Below, piece after piece: positions 24,221 to 35,629 of a DNA stretch of 64,000 nt. Below the pieces are notes generated by a model. The model saw nothing but the letters and a program-made list of their open reading frames with translations. It was not told the DNA's origin and ran no database searches. Position 1 is the stretch's first letter; every line of letters begins with the position of its first letter. A program made the translations under genes and the position numbers. Location of the stretch: the NCBI RefSeq assembly GCF_016906535.1, contig NC_057385.1:3286001-3350000 (forward strand). The letters run 5' to 3'. Source of the DNA: Rhizoctonia solani. Lineage: Eukaryota > Basidiomycota > Agaricomycetes > Cantharellales > Ceratobasidiaceae.

Positions 24221-25682
24221 CTAATGGCCCTTTACCTGCTCTTCCAGCCAGTTCCATAGGTTCTCCGCCAGTTGCTCATTATGGCTGTTTACTCCAGCAT
24301 CTCCAATACGAGCCCATGGAATCAGGAACTAGTAATCAAATTTGTTAGCGAACACATAACTCGAAATCCGTACGAATAATGACCTTGCCATTGTGGTCCT
24401 TGCCCTCGGGCATAGTTCCAGACCATAGCTGAGTGAGAGCTCCATAGCTGGCTGGATAGAGAATCAAGCTCTATAGCAATGGGTTAGTATGGTCGGTATG
24501 GTCACACAACAAGACTCGAGGCGCACAAGAATCTTCGAAGCCAGCCATGGCAAATGGCGCAGAAGTTCTGTTTGGAGGTTTCCTGTATAAACACTAATTA
24601 GAAATTTGAAAGCACACATCAACCCTACGCGTACCGGGATTGAGTGAGCTTGAAATGACTCCCTGGTGGGCATAGCGCTTGGCCAACTCGTTCGAAAATA
24701 GTACGTTACCCTATCATAACCACCTCATATTCGGCAAATCTAGAGAAAACTAGAAGTGCTTACCAGCTTACTCTGAGCATATAGGGTATGAGTGCCCAGC
24801 TTCTTGCACGCTGTTATGCTCGATACGCCGGTTCCCAAGGTTTCCCAGACAATCCCCGTCTTGGGTGCAAGATATACCGAAGCGCTCGAAGTGTTGATCA
24901 CTCGCGCATGTCCATCTGAGAGACGATTGTGTCAATATGCATATGAAAGTAGTCAACCTAAACCGACGTGCTTGCGAGTGGTGAGTTCTTGGCAGTATGA
25001 ATCAGGGTAGGGAGAAGTAATATAGTGAAGAAGTAGTGTCCCAGGACGTTCGTCCCGAACTGCAAATCGTAGTCGTCAAATGTTCGCTGCTCTACAGGCG
25101 GTGCCATGACACCGCTTTTTAAACCATCAGCACTTCAGTCCTGGTGTGGATGTTAACACTACTATCTACTCACGCGTTGTTGAACAGCACATGCAGCTCT
25201 TGCTCTTTGCTGTATATACAGGTGTTAAGGGTACTAGCCAGACGAGATATGTATACGAAGCTTGTCCTACCTCTTGAACTCCTCTGCTGCTTTGCGCACC
25301 GAGGCAAGATTACCAAGGTCGAGCTCTAGGAAGACCGGCGTTTTCCCGTTCGTCTCGCTCTTCAGCCATTCGATCGCGTCGTCAGCCCTAGACTTGCTGC
25401 GCGCAGCCAAGTACACTTTGGCGTTTTTATTGAGTAGCGCCTAGAATAATCATTTTAGGGGCGGACGAATATACCGAAGGCTTGCGCAACTTGTAATTAC
25501 CTTGCATGTTTCCTTTCCCAATCCGGCGTTTCCACTATCACGCACTGCATCAGTCGAGGGAAACACATCACATCGTGTGAAACTTGCCCAGTTACAATAA
25601 TAACTTGACCAGTGAGATCAGGAATTTGCTCGACCGAAAACAGAGGCTTGGGAGGAAAAGTTTGAGAGAGATTGCTACCCAT
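24221..25682 (-). CDS. Short-chain dehydrogenase/reductase, tandem copy 1
   Basis: NAD(P)-dependent oxidoreductase of the classical SDR fold, similar to fungal retinol-dehydrogenase-like proteins. Start MGSNLSQ at 25682. The Rossmann motif TGGNAGLG is split by intron 1. Other motifs are NNAG, NVLG in the block before helix 4, INTSS with the catalytic Ser, and the catalytic Y-AQS-K. The gene has at least eight short introns and no frame damage. Two introns use GC donors: intron 1 (donor at 25586-25587) and the intron after the block ending NSPLA (donor 24970-24971). The protein starts Met-Gly with Ser at position 6, a possible N-myristoylation signal. It is paralogous to 27876-29340. Substrate not inferable. 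Confidence 0.86.
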
Positions 25683-25882
25683 GGCGTATAAGAAGTAGTT
25701 GAAAATAATAGCAGAAGCAGGTTGGAGTAGGTCACGGTGGTTATCGACAAGGTACATGTAACCGTGGGTGCTGAAGTTAAACGTTTTAGGCCTACATGTT
25801 CCTGAGCCTTCCTTATTGGGGCAAGACGTCCAATCAATGACACATAACCTACTTAAAATTCGCATGGCCAATAAGCTTTCTT

Positions 25883-26030
25883 AAGCACTAAGGTGGACGA
25901 CAGCGATTGCCCACCACCTAACCCGCGGATGTGCGCTTTTACTTAGCGCCGAGGCGAAAATTCACGATGTATGCGTGTTTTCTTGCTGACTGAAGCGAAT
26001 TTGAACGAAAAACGTGGTAAAGTTGTTTAA
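25883..26030 (+). repeat. Left terminal inverted repeat (about 148 bp)
   Basis: Matches the reverse complement of 26913-27060 along its length, including the perfect shared core CGACAGCGATTGCCCACCAC and the block GCGGATGTGCGCTTTTACTT. Confidence 0.75.
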
Positions 26031-26912
26031 AGGATTGGTGGGAGAGTAAAAATGCTATCTAAATTGTAATTTATTCCTCATACAAAGCCGTGCATCGAAA
26101 ATATGACTGGGTCTCATGCCTTACACGTGACGAGAAACTAACAGTGGTTGCTCGCAAGCACTTGTAATTCTGTCAAGGTGGATTCCTTAGTTCAGCAATG
26201 GACTCTGGGGTTTTGCATCCCTTTGGTGACCAAGGCAATGCCTCCCAGTAAGACAAAACTTAGAAAACAGAGACAGATTGGGTTTGCTCGGGGAGTAGTA
26301 CGTTTAATGAGAAATTCTCTCAATTAATAGTTGGCTGACAGCTATATAGTATCTCAATGCCCATAGGAAAAAGAAAATGTGATGATAAAGTATATAATTG
26401 AAGCGCTTGTTTCAATCCCGATTGATACAATATGAAAGTGTGTCGTTTTATGCTTAATTCTTGGATTAATACTCATTTATCATGATTCCAGGTTTGCTGC
26501 TCGTTCACAGCGTTTTGTTGATGCTTATGCTAGTGGTAACAACGGCGAAAAGGCAATGGAATGGGCAACCAAAGAGTTCCGAAGCCATCGCCAGACACCA
26601 GCTCACACTTTGTACGAGCAGATTGCTCCGGGATATGTGTATACGCAAGATAATGTATCTATTAACTAAAACCTTTACTTATAACTACATTTCGGCAACT
26701 TAAGTTATTCACGCGAGGATAGCAGGAGGACCCCAGAGCCCGTAGATGAGCTAAGGAACCCACCTTGATACAATTGCAAGCGGTCGCGAGTAACAACGGT
26801 TGGTTTCTAAACACGTGTAGACTGTTGGACGCAGTCGTATTTTGGATGCAGAGCCTTAAGTAGTGGGATCGGTGGGGGAGTAAAACTATATACATATACT
26901 TTATCACTAATT

Positions 26913-27060
26913 TTACACAACTTTACCACGTTTTTTGTTCAAATTCGCTCTAGTTGGCGAGAAAATGCGCATTCACCGTGAATTTTTACCTCAGCGCTAA
27001 GTAAAAGCGCACATCCGCGGGTTAGGTGGTGGGCAATCGCTGTCGCCCACCTTAGCGCTT
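26913..27060 (-). repeat. Right terminal inverted repeat (about 148 bp)
   Basis: Inverted partner of 25883-26030. Differences are mostly single-base transitions, so the element is not brand new. Confidence 0.75.
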
Positions 27061-27875
27061 TGATATACGAGCGCCGACGCCGTTGAGTGGTGGTACCGAA
27101 TCTAGCGCTGGCATACGAGGTGATGAAAGCACTAATACGATCTCGTATACATCATGACATGATCTTGCTAGTCGCCACTAGGAAGCATATATTTGAAATT
27201 GTACGGTAGCCAGAATGCAAGCCCCAATCATACCGAGGCACTGTTAAAGCACCAGGCAATTTAAACATGTAATCGCTCAACAGCCCGATTTTTTATGGGT
27301 GGATTGCCCCCTCTCAACAAGGCCTATTTTCCAGTGAACTCTGAATATCAGGTAAGGTAGATAGAGGCCAATCGGGGAGGTGGAACACATAGCCGTGGCC
27401 AATCTGTCAATCAATATCTTTGCATTATAGCTTAGTCGCATACTGTCTGTACACGTATATGTAGTCGTCGGGTCATATATATGTGTCTGAAGGAGTTCAC
27501 AGAACAACTCATTGAATGAGATTCGGTGTCACTGATGTATCGAGTGGGTTGCATATATTGCTATTGGAGAAGTTGCACAACCGTTCTAAATCCTAAGTTC
27601 TATTTTGCTCCAACGATAACATTCAATCCGAATTTCGAATAGTTTTTCGTCGATGTTCCAAAGGTCGATGATAACGGTCGATGTATGGTAACAAAGATAA
27701 ACAGCAAGAATTGATGACTACATAACAGGCGACGCTTAGGTTCAGAACGGTTACGCAACCTCTCTATTATTGGGGATATTAATCTATTGCGTGTGCCTCG
27801 ACAGTCCATGGTAGGGTATTAATATGTATACGTACAAAGAGGGAATACAGAGTCTAACAAAGTTCAACCTTATAT
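27061..27875. other. Intergenic downstream of SDR copy 2
   Basis: AT-rich sequence between the right arm of the inverted-repeat element and the SDR copy 2 stop. Short ORFs on the minus strand show no domain. Nothing else recognised. Confidence 0.5.
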
Positions 27876-29340
27876 TTAATGACCCTTGACGTGCTCCTCC
27901 AGCCAATCCCACAGTTTCTCCGCCAGTTTCTCATCGTGGCTACTCGGCCCGGCATCTCCAATGCGAGCCCATGGAATCAGGAACTAGCGAGGACAGTGTA
28001 AGTGACCGCTTATCTCGAGGCCTGTACAAGTTACTTACCTTTCCGTTATGGCTCTCGCCATCGGGTGTAGTACCAGACCATAGCTGAGTGAGAGCTCCGT
28101 AACTCGCTGGGTAGAACATTAACCCCTGTAGTGGCGGATTAGCATCAGTATGGTACTCTCGTGATGGAACTAAGAATAAGCGTACTAGAATCTTCGAAAC
28201 TAACCACGGTAGATGGCGTTGAAGGTCTGTCTGGAGGTTTCCTACAGCGACTATTAGGGAGGAAAAAGCTAGGGACAATAGGTTCAACTCCACACATACC
28301 AGGATTGAGTGAGCTCGAAATAATTCCCTGATCGGCATAACGTTTGGCCAGCTCATTCGAAAACAGTACATTACCCTATCATAACCATTTCAGATTTGGC
28401 CAGCTTGTAGGTAGTCAATAACACTCACTAGCTTGCTTTGAGCATAGAGCGTGTTGGTGCCTAGCTTCTTGGATGCTGATATGCTCGATGCGTCCGTTCC
28501 TAGCGTTTCCCAGGCAATCCCCGTCTTGGGAGCAAAGTACACTGCACTGCTCGAGGTGTTGATCACTCGTGCATGTCCATCTGAGAGACGATAGTTAGTA
28601 ATCACACACGAGCATTCAAACAAAGCCGACGTACTCGCGAGGGGCGAGTTCTTGGCAGTGTGAATCAGAGTAGGGAGGAGCAAGACAGTGAAGAAGTAAT
28701 GGCCTAGGACGTTTGTCCCGAACTGCAGATCGTAGCCGTCAGATGTTCGTTGCTCCACAGGTGGCATCATAACACCGCTATTTAAGTGATTGATACTTCA
28801 GTCCGGGTATCCGAACACTAATAGTGACATCTACTCACGCGTTGTTGAACAGCACATGCAGCTCCTGCTCTTTGCTGTGTATTCGAGCATCAATGATACC
28901 AATCAATTTGTCTATGTCTGTGGAGCTTAGCCTACCTCTTAAAATCCTCCACCGCTTTGCGCACTGAGGCAAGATTGCCAAGGTCGAGCTCTAAGAAGAT
29001 TGGCGCTTTCCCGTTCGTCTCGCTCTTCAGCCATTCGATAGCGTCGTCAGCCCTAGACTTGCTGCGCGCAGCCAGGTACACTTTGGCGTTCTTATTGAGT
29101 AGCGCCTGGAAAAGTCTGCGTCAGAGAGAAAGTTATATATGAATCACCAAGCGACTTGCCTTGCATGTTTCCTTTCCTACACCAGCATTACCACTACAGA
29201 ATGTTATGTCGGTTAGAACCGCATACTCATTTACTTGCGACGTACCCAGTCACAATGATGACCTGACCGGTGAGATCGGGAATCTGTTCTACCAAGAAGA
29301 GAGACTTGGGAGGGAACGATTGAGAGAGAGCATTGCCCAT
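27876..29340 (-). CDS. Short-chain dehydrogenase/reductase, tandem copy 2
   Basis: Tandem paralogue of the gene at 24221-25682, intact. Start MGNALSQ at 29340. First exons: 29246-29340, 29160-29193, 28936-29105, 28839-28874. The motifs match copy 1: TGGNAGVG across intron 1, NNAG, NVLG, INTSSS and catalytic YAQSK, and the C-terminus is a [13 protein letters not shown] end. Intron 2 uses a GC donor (29158-29159), where copy 1 has GT; introns 1 and 5 have GT where copy 1 has GC. Possible N-myristoylation (Gly2, Ser6). Such SDRs reduce or oxidise carbonyls/alcohols with NAD(P)H; substrate unknown. Keeping both copies intact suggests both are used. Confidence 0.87.
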
Positions 29341-31357
29341 GGTGTACCAGAAATTGTTGAGCACGTTTACTGAAGTAGAAATGAGGACCAAGAGGCACTA
29401 AGATGCTAGAGTAGATGGATTTCCAAGAGGAATAAACAGCTGTAGTTGGATAAAGGATGCCGTTGTCTGGGTCTCAGATTGGTTGTATAACAACCTATTT
29501 ATACTAGCCATGATGATATACAAAAGCAAGGACAAACCAGTGGGCACACGACGCGCAGACAGTTGCGTGTATCAGCCGGGACCAATCTTCCACCTCCACT
29601 GGCCACATCATCTTGGCAGATTCAATCCGGCCTCCGAGTGTTCACTTTTTAGTCATCATGGGAAGGGTCATACGGAAGGTTCAGAAAGAGTGGTCACTCC
29701 CGCTCATTTGCAATTACTAACTTTAGTATTTGCAATTGTTTTGATCTACTCGGCTTCGCAGAGTCATCGCCATTGCCATCGCATTCACGCGATGAAGCTT
29801 ATAACGGGATCCCATTACCGGATGCCTACTTTCTTGAATAAAAATATACTGGCCAACATTCATAATAGTTGATTGTTGTATATCGTAGTGACTACTATAA
29901 CTCTACCACGGGTTTTTGGCTCCAATGTTTCTCATGATTCTCATGACTGACTCTGTTCTGTAAATAGCAGCCTTTGTGAAGTTCTCTAATTGCTTATACC
30001 AATACCAATCTCAGAAGGCCAGTGGCCACGCAGCCATCTTTGTGATCGAGGCGTGGCGGTTGTTGTGAATACACCCCTCCTCGCGCTTAGAGGCGACAGC
30101 TAATATTGAGTCATGTCTGAGTAGTCATAAAACCGCCAGGCATATCAGGAACATTACTAGGTGATTATAGTTAGGCAGTGATAAGTCAGCATATTCGGAG
30201 GCGTCCATACAGTATCTAATGGGTAAAGTAGATTTTAGATACTCTAGGATTGGCCAATCCAGAGCCTATATATCAAGTAGAGCGGCTGTTAGCTTAGAAC
30301 TAAACACCTGTGAGTTCTATGAAGAATAGTTCCGTTTACCCCACGTAACGCGGGTTCTCCAATTGCATATGCCACTATTGGTAATTTGCTAAGCATATAG
30401 TCACGACGACCGAGACTCTTACTAATGCGCAATGTATAACCGACTGGCGCAATCGCTAAGGTAGTTACCTACGTGTATATGAGGATGGCGTTTATGTGCT
30501 GTATCCTGCATCTTTGAATATGCTGCTCATATAAAATTATAAGGATCGGGCTTGACCCACCATGCTAGATACCTATAGTAGACTCTGGGTTGAGTTATTT
30601 AGTTATTTAGCATGATTTATTCCAACAAGCTATACTTCCCATACACCCATAATTCAAAATTTGTATCAATTCCCACCATAATCATGCTGTAAGCTTGAAA
30701 GTTATCTGAAGTGAGGCCTTGGTGACATACCTTGGATTCGTTTCCTACATTGATAATCATGATGAAGTCATTACGCTAGCCCCAATGGCCATTTTGACAA
30801 TAAACATAACAATACAAACCAACCACTACTTTTACCTAAATTGAACAAACTATGGTGATAGTCAAAGTGCTGGACATATAATCGTACGGTCCTCGGGTTG
30901 AAGTACAGCAGGTATGGACGGTGCTACTCGGAGGTGCGTACTATCTGCTGGCACCAGTACCAATGACAAACTACTATCACTTCATGTCATTGTGGTGTAA
31001 CAAAATCTTGAAATTTAGTCTGCCTTCACCATGGGTCAGGCTGAGAGAGGTTTGGTGCCTAAAGTCAGTACATGCATATCGACCTTTAACTCAGCCCCGA
31101 TTCTTGCTCAAATACTCCTGATTATTTTCGGTACTTTAACTTTGTGCGTTGATGGAGAACTATTATAGCACGATATGCCACACATGGGCTCTCAATGAGT
31201 ATAAATACATATATATGTGCTGATCACGCACATACGCGAAGCAACCAATTTAGTGACTCAGTTTAGAAACTTTGTTTGATTGCAGTAAACAAACCGCCAA
31301 TATCAAGTCCAGTACGGTACATAGCATCAATAACCACCTCAATCTTAGGCCGCCTCC
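29341..31357. other. 2 kb intergenic, no gene recognised
   Basis: Upstream region of SDR copy 2 and downstream region of the spherulin-4 gene. AT-rich, with short ORFs only. I see no LTR, long inverted repeat or RNA gene. Confidence 0.45.
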
Positions 31358-32317
31358 CTAAGACGCTGCAGTTTGTACGGCATCAACGAAGTTTGTCCAG
31401 TACGAAGGGAAGCTATCGTATGGGTTTTGCTCGTTTACTTGGACGTCATCGGTAATGTACAAAGCGCCTATCTTGTCGGTTTTGATGATTTGATTAATAG
31501 TGCTCGAAGGGAGGGAAGAGGAACTATCTGTCAAAATAACAGCTTGCTTTGCAGCAGGTGTGGAGGGGCTAATGGTGTACAGGCTGGGGCTATGGGACAT
31601 AATGGTTATGATTCGGGTAGAATGGGTAATTGGCATAAAATACGAACCTGAAGTTATTGTAGTAGTTCTCTACGGTTACAATTTGATCCGCAAAGTTATA
31701 GAATGCGGACGGAGTCCTTATACCTGGGTTGAGAGAAACCTAAAGGCCTTATTAATACCTTTATTGTGATGAATTCGCGTAAATCACGTACAAAAGCATT
31801 TGGGATATGAGACTTGGCATAACTAGTATACCCCGAGTATAGGTTTTGGTATATTGACTCTGGTACGCCTTCCTTAGCTGAAGCCTGGTCATAAAAGATT
31901 CCTGTAGGGCGGTAGGCTGAGCCCCATTGGGCGTATGTCCGAATATCCGCTTCAACTTCACTCGAACGTGTTGCATCAGCAAACCACGTAGGAACGTATC
32001 CCAGGACCTTGGCGTCCGGATTTGCTGCTGGTCTTAGCCTGGGGATACAAGCCTGGTAATTGGCATCAGGCTGAGAATCATTGGGCCCGGGCCCACTGGC
32101 AGGGTTGATGATGAAGTAGAATGGGAGATTAGGGTGTGTTGTCGCACTGTTTCCACCGATGCGTGGGTGTCAATCGTGGTCACAACAGCATAGCGGGTGC
32201 GATGAAACTATGAACTTACGCTGAGATGGCAGGTGCCCAACCTGCACAATTATCCCCAGGATAGATATAGAGAGGAAATATAATTCCAGATGCGAGTGCG
32301 GCTCGAACAAGAATCAT
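31358..32317 (-). CDS. Spherulation-specific family 4 (spherulin-4) protein
   Basis: Four exons: 32220-32317, 31792-32146, 31648-31739, 31358-31589, totalling 777 bases (258 residues), intact. Family landmarks in order: PLYIYPGDNCAGWAP, INPASGPGP, KVLGYVPTWF, IRTYAQWG, TGIFYDQAS, LNPG, and near the C-terminus YITDD and YDSFPSYW. In this family the IFYDE-type acidic motif is thought to be part of a glycoside-hydrolase-like active site; here the residue after D is Q. The N-terminus starts almost directly in the domain with no signal peptide, so an upstream exon may be missing. Spherulin-4 proteins are linked to encystment in Physarum and are often secreted in fungi; the role here is inferred only. 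Confidence 0.8.
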
Positions 32318-33198
32318 CTTTAGTGTAAATACAAGAGCGATGAATATTGGTTAACTGTTCGTTGGGCGCACCTCCTCCCATCTACCAGCTACTTTTATAT
32401 CCCAGAGTATACGTGGAGCATCTGAGCCTCATAAAATAATGCTATGTCAATGTTTTTACCCTCCATGGCGCAACAGGGTCAAAAGCTCCGATATACCCGT
32501 CTGAAGGATCGCCGAGGTTTGCCACTCAATCCATGAATAACGAGTTAAGCAGAGTCACCATTTATGGAATATATACAGTTGTTAGATCCTGAATTCCCCG
32601 TCGGCAATCACTGGCCATCAGATCTTTGTGAAGTTCTTTGATGGATGGCCGATCCGTTAGCTGCAGAAAAGGAACTAGTAGCAGCCATGGATGGCCGCCT
32701 ATATGAATAAAGCCGCAGAGCCTCACAAGGATTCAAATAAGAATTGAAATATTACCATATTCCGGTACATCGTATATTGTCTAGCTTCCAGTCGAATTGA
32801 CTAATACCACTCACCACAACAAGTTGAGAACCGAGTCTGATGCATAGAAAAAGATCATTCTATGCACCGAACAAACCTAGCGAACCAAATGTTCTTTCTT
32901 CCTATTGGAATACAATGATTCGAAAAACTCCCAGGCCTTATATAATTTTATCATTGGAACAATAACAATTCCACCACTCATTTATTATATTCACTTAGTA
33001 GTGCAACACGCTTGTATTGACCCTCTTGGAAGCAGTTATAGGGGCCATTAACGATAGGTAGAGTTACCAATAGCCTCGATGTCGCAGGAGGCAAACTGAG
33101 AATGATATAAATAGCTAGAAGTACAATCAAGTTCACAATCACCGAGGCACTTGTTGCTGATGTCAAGCCCTCATAACAAGGTTTACAATAAAATCTGA
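32318..33198. other. Intergenic
   Basis: Between the spherulin-4 start and the stop of the transcription factor, both on the minus strand. AT-rich; no supported ORF, repeat or RNA. Confidence 0.5.
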
Positions 33199-35629
33199 TC
33201 AATAAAATGTTTGCTGAGCCTTTATAATTTGTAGTTGTTGCAGTTGTAGACCTAAATATGACAATTCAGCAAATTGTTCCGATGGACGCCGCAATACAAC
33301 TCACTTAGTACAGGGTAGGTCTGTACGAGTCTGCCCATACACGTTTCTATCACGGTGAGTTGCTGTTCCTTCTCAAGAGCTTGTGCTGAAAAGCCGCTAC
33401 GTCTCAACCTCGGGATCTCCCTGATCAACACCTCCGCTACGCAGACCCAAGCGATCCCGATAAACATAAGCATATAGCTTAGATCGATATCCGCCACGAT
33501 TGCAGCCGCTAAGACCGTAGCTCGGCAAGCTTCGTTACAACGGGCATAACTAATGCCTCCAAGTGACCCGTCAGGGTTACGGCCATTTGGGTACCGCTGA
33601 GCACCCATAGCAAGCTCAAATTCTGCCAAAGCATTGTGCAGCTGCAGCTGGGAGCAGTATATCGCAGCTGAAACCGCATTTAATCCCCCTCAATCATCCG
33701 TCAGACAGTGAAACTTACTATGGACTAGGATAAGGTAGGCGAGTTCTTCGACGTTACGGCTAAGGCGCACTGGAGGCATGGTCATCATGAATTGGTTTAT
33801 AGCTTGATCACATCTTTCAAAACGAATCCACCACTCTTCTGACCCCTGATGATCTGCGAACAAGATGATTAAGGTCAGGTTGGCTAGATCCTTTTGGCTA
33901 CTTACTTGCTACTCGCTCTATGTCCAATTTTGCTGCCCAAACCATGAGGATATAAGACTTGGCAATTAAGCTTTTCACGTTGTCCCTAGAGACGCTGACA
34001 ACTATAGAACTAGTCTGGGGATCCAACAAGGAATTGACAGAGTAATCGTCGTCAGGCAGAGGTTGGCCCTGTGAAAGTACCGGTTAGTCTAACACGCATA
34101 TGATATCACCGGTAGGAAACACAGTACTCACAGACTCAAAATCGGAGAGCAACCGAGGCCAGACTGTAGTAATGTCATCCTCTAGGGAGACACAGGGTGA
34201 CAATCCATTGAGCGTCGAGCCAGCCAGCTCAGTATCCATACAACTCCTATAAATAAATACCAATATCAATGGTTGGATGTGATATGGACCGAAGTCATCG
34301 CATGACTGACCACCATAGGTTAATCGCCTCCCCAAGTTCTATAGAATCCCTTGGACGCCAACGCGTAACCCCGAAAGGTTGCTTGGAAATTGGTGCCCCA
34401 TACCCGGGATGGAAAATGCGAGAGTTTAATTTATGGAGGCCCAAAGCAACTGCCAATCGAGTCGCATGGGCTGTGTGGACATGGCCTTCGAGCAAGCGAC
34501 CTTTGAAGTAGTAGTATAGGCCAAACATAGACATCGCTCTGTTTGATCGGATAGTTCAGTAAATTATTCCGATGTAATTCGCACATCCTTACTGTACGTG
34601 GTGCAAGGAGTTGTATTTGCCATCCCCACCACTGTGCGCCAGAGTTATGTTCTCTTCGATCGACCATTTTGTACGCTCAAAAAACTCATTTTCCCACATT
34701 TTTAACTCTTGCTCCTGTGCAAAATAACACCCCTATAAAGAATTACAAACGGACTTAACACAAAGCGTAGTTCAAGGCTCACCATGAGCAACATTGAATT
34801 AAGTAACACAGGCGTTAGGGGCTCGGGTGTACCCGGCTGGAGCGCCCTCATGACCCGACCAAGGTGAAGTTCGAATCCGCATTGACTATGCCGCTGGAAG
34901 AATGTATCCAATCTGGAAGCAATCAGTGCCAATCAAAGCTAATTAGATTGTCGTTTAACGCACAGCTTGCTGACAACCTGGGAGGAAGGGTCGGGGCCTG
35001 TCGATTTCGAGTAATCGGGATATATATCCACCATAGAGTAGGCGGAGGACGGTGAAGATGGAGAAACTATAGCAGGAAAGACATCATCGGCAGAACCCAG
35101 TCCTTTTGTAGGTGTAATGGGCGTCCGAGACGTGTCTCTCGATGACCCAGGGCTAGATGACCCTAAAGATAGTCCAGGTGATGTAGTAGAACGAAGAGAC
35201 GATTCGTCCGATGAGTATTCGGACACTGTTGTAGACGAGGAGCTTCGCTGTTCTTCAATCAAACGTATTTGGTTCTCGAGCTCCATGATTCTGTCCTAAA
35301 ACGTACAGGCATTGTCAGTAGGATCCCGCAGGCTATTGAATTCGTTTGAATACCACGAACTTGTAGCAATTGGGTCCTGGTTCGGTAGGTTTCATCCTCG
35401 TACTGGCAATTGCGACTAGCGGAAACGCACTCGTTACATTTCGGTTTGGTCGCATCGCATTTCTGTACAATGCAGAAGTCGGCCATGGATATCGAAGATC
35501 ACGTATGTAACGCCTTTGAAGAATGAATACATACCTGTTTCCGTCTACGGCAAACAAGACAGGCTCCACCCCGGGAAGAATAGGATAATCAACTCCCAGA
35601 GTAGTAATGGGAGCTTGCAATGTGGCCAT
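33199..35629 (-). CDS. Zn(II)2Cys6 fungal transcription factor with fungal-specific regulatory domain (one-base frameshift in exon 1)
   Basis: Exon 1 (35535-35629) begins MATLQAP and contains the first half of the zinc cluster, GGACLVCRRRKQ. Exon 2 gives the second half: KCDATKPKCNECV then NCQYEDE, for a C6 pattern. A coiled-coil-like segment (IMELENQIRLIEEQ) follows, then a Ser/Pro-rich linker. The middle fungal-specific domain includes GLYYYFKGRLLEGHVH, AVALGLHKL and NLWW. The protein ends LQLQQLQIIKAQ. There are at least eight short introns. Exon 1 breaks near 35573-35577: the start frame runs to YPILP and the zinc cluster is one frame over, so one C is missing in CCCGGGG. With it, exon 1 is exactly 32 codons. 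A nuclear DNA-binding regulator, probably recognising CGG half-sites; targets unknown. Confidence 0.83.

Larger units (their letters stand above)
25883..27060. mobile_element. MITE-like element with long terminal inverted repeats
   Basis: A 1,178 bp segment between the two SDR genes has arms of about 148 bp at 25883-26030 and 26913-27060 that are inverted copies of each other. Each outer end reads AAGC(A/G)CTAAGGTGG and the inner part shares ACGTGGTAAAGTTGT; I estimate over 80% identity by eye. The interior of about 880 bp is AT-rich and encodes no transposase. This is the shape of a non-autonomous DNA transposon. I found no target-site duplication, so an inverted duplication of another origin is possible. 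The left end lies about 200 bp upstream of SDR copy 1. Confidence 0.6.

Noticed and set aside
25883..27060. Autonomous transposon with transposase
   Set aside because: The interior frames are short and show no transposase motifs.
32978..33202. 74-codon frame at the end of the transcription factor
   Set aside because: It is out of frame with the spliced C-terminal exon and only overlaps it.
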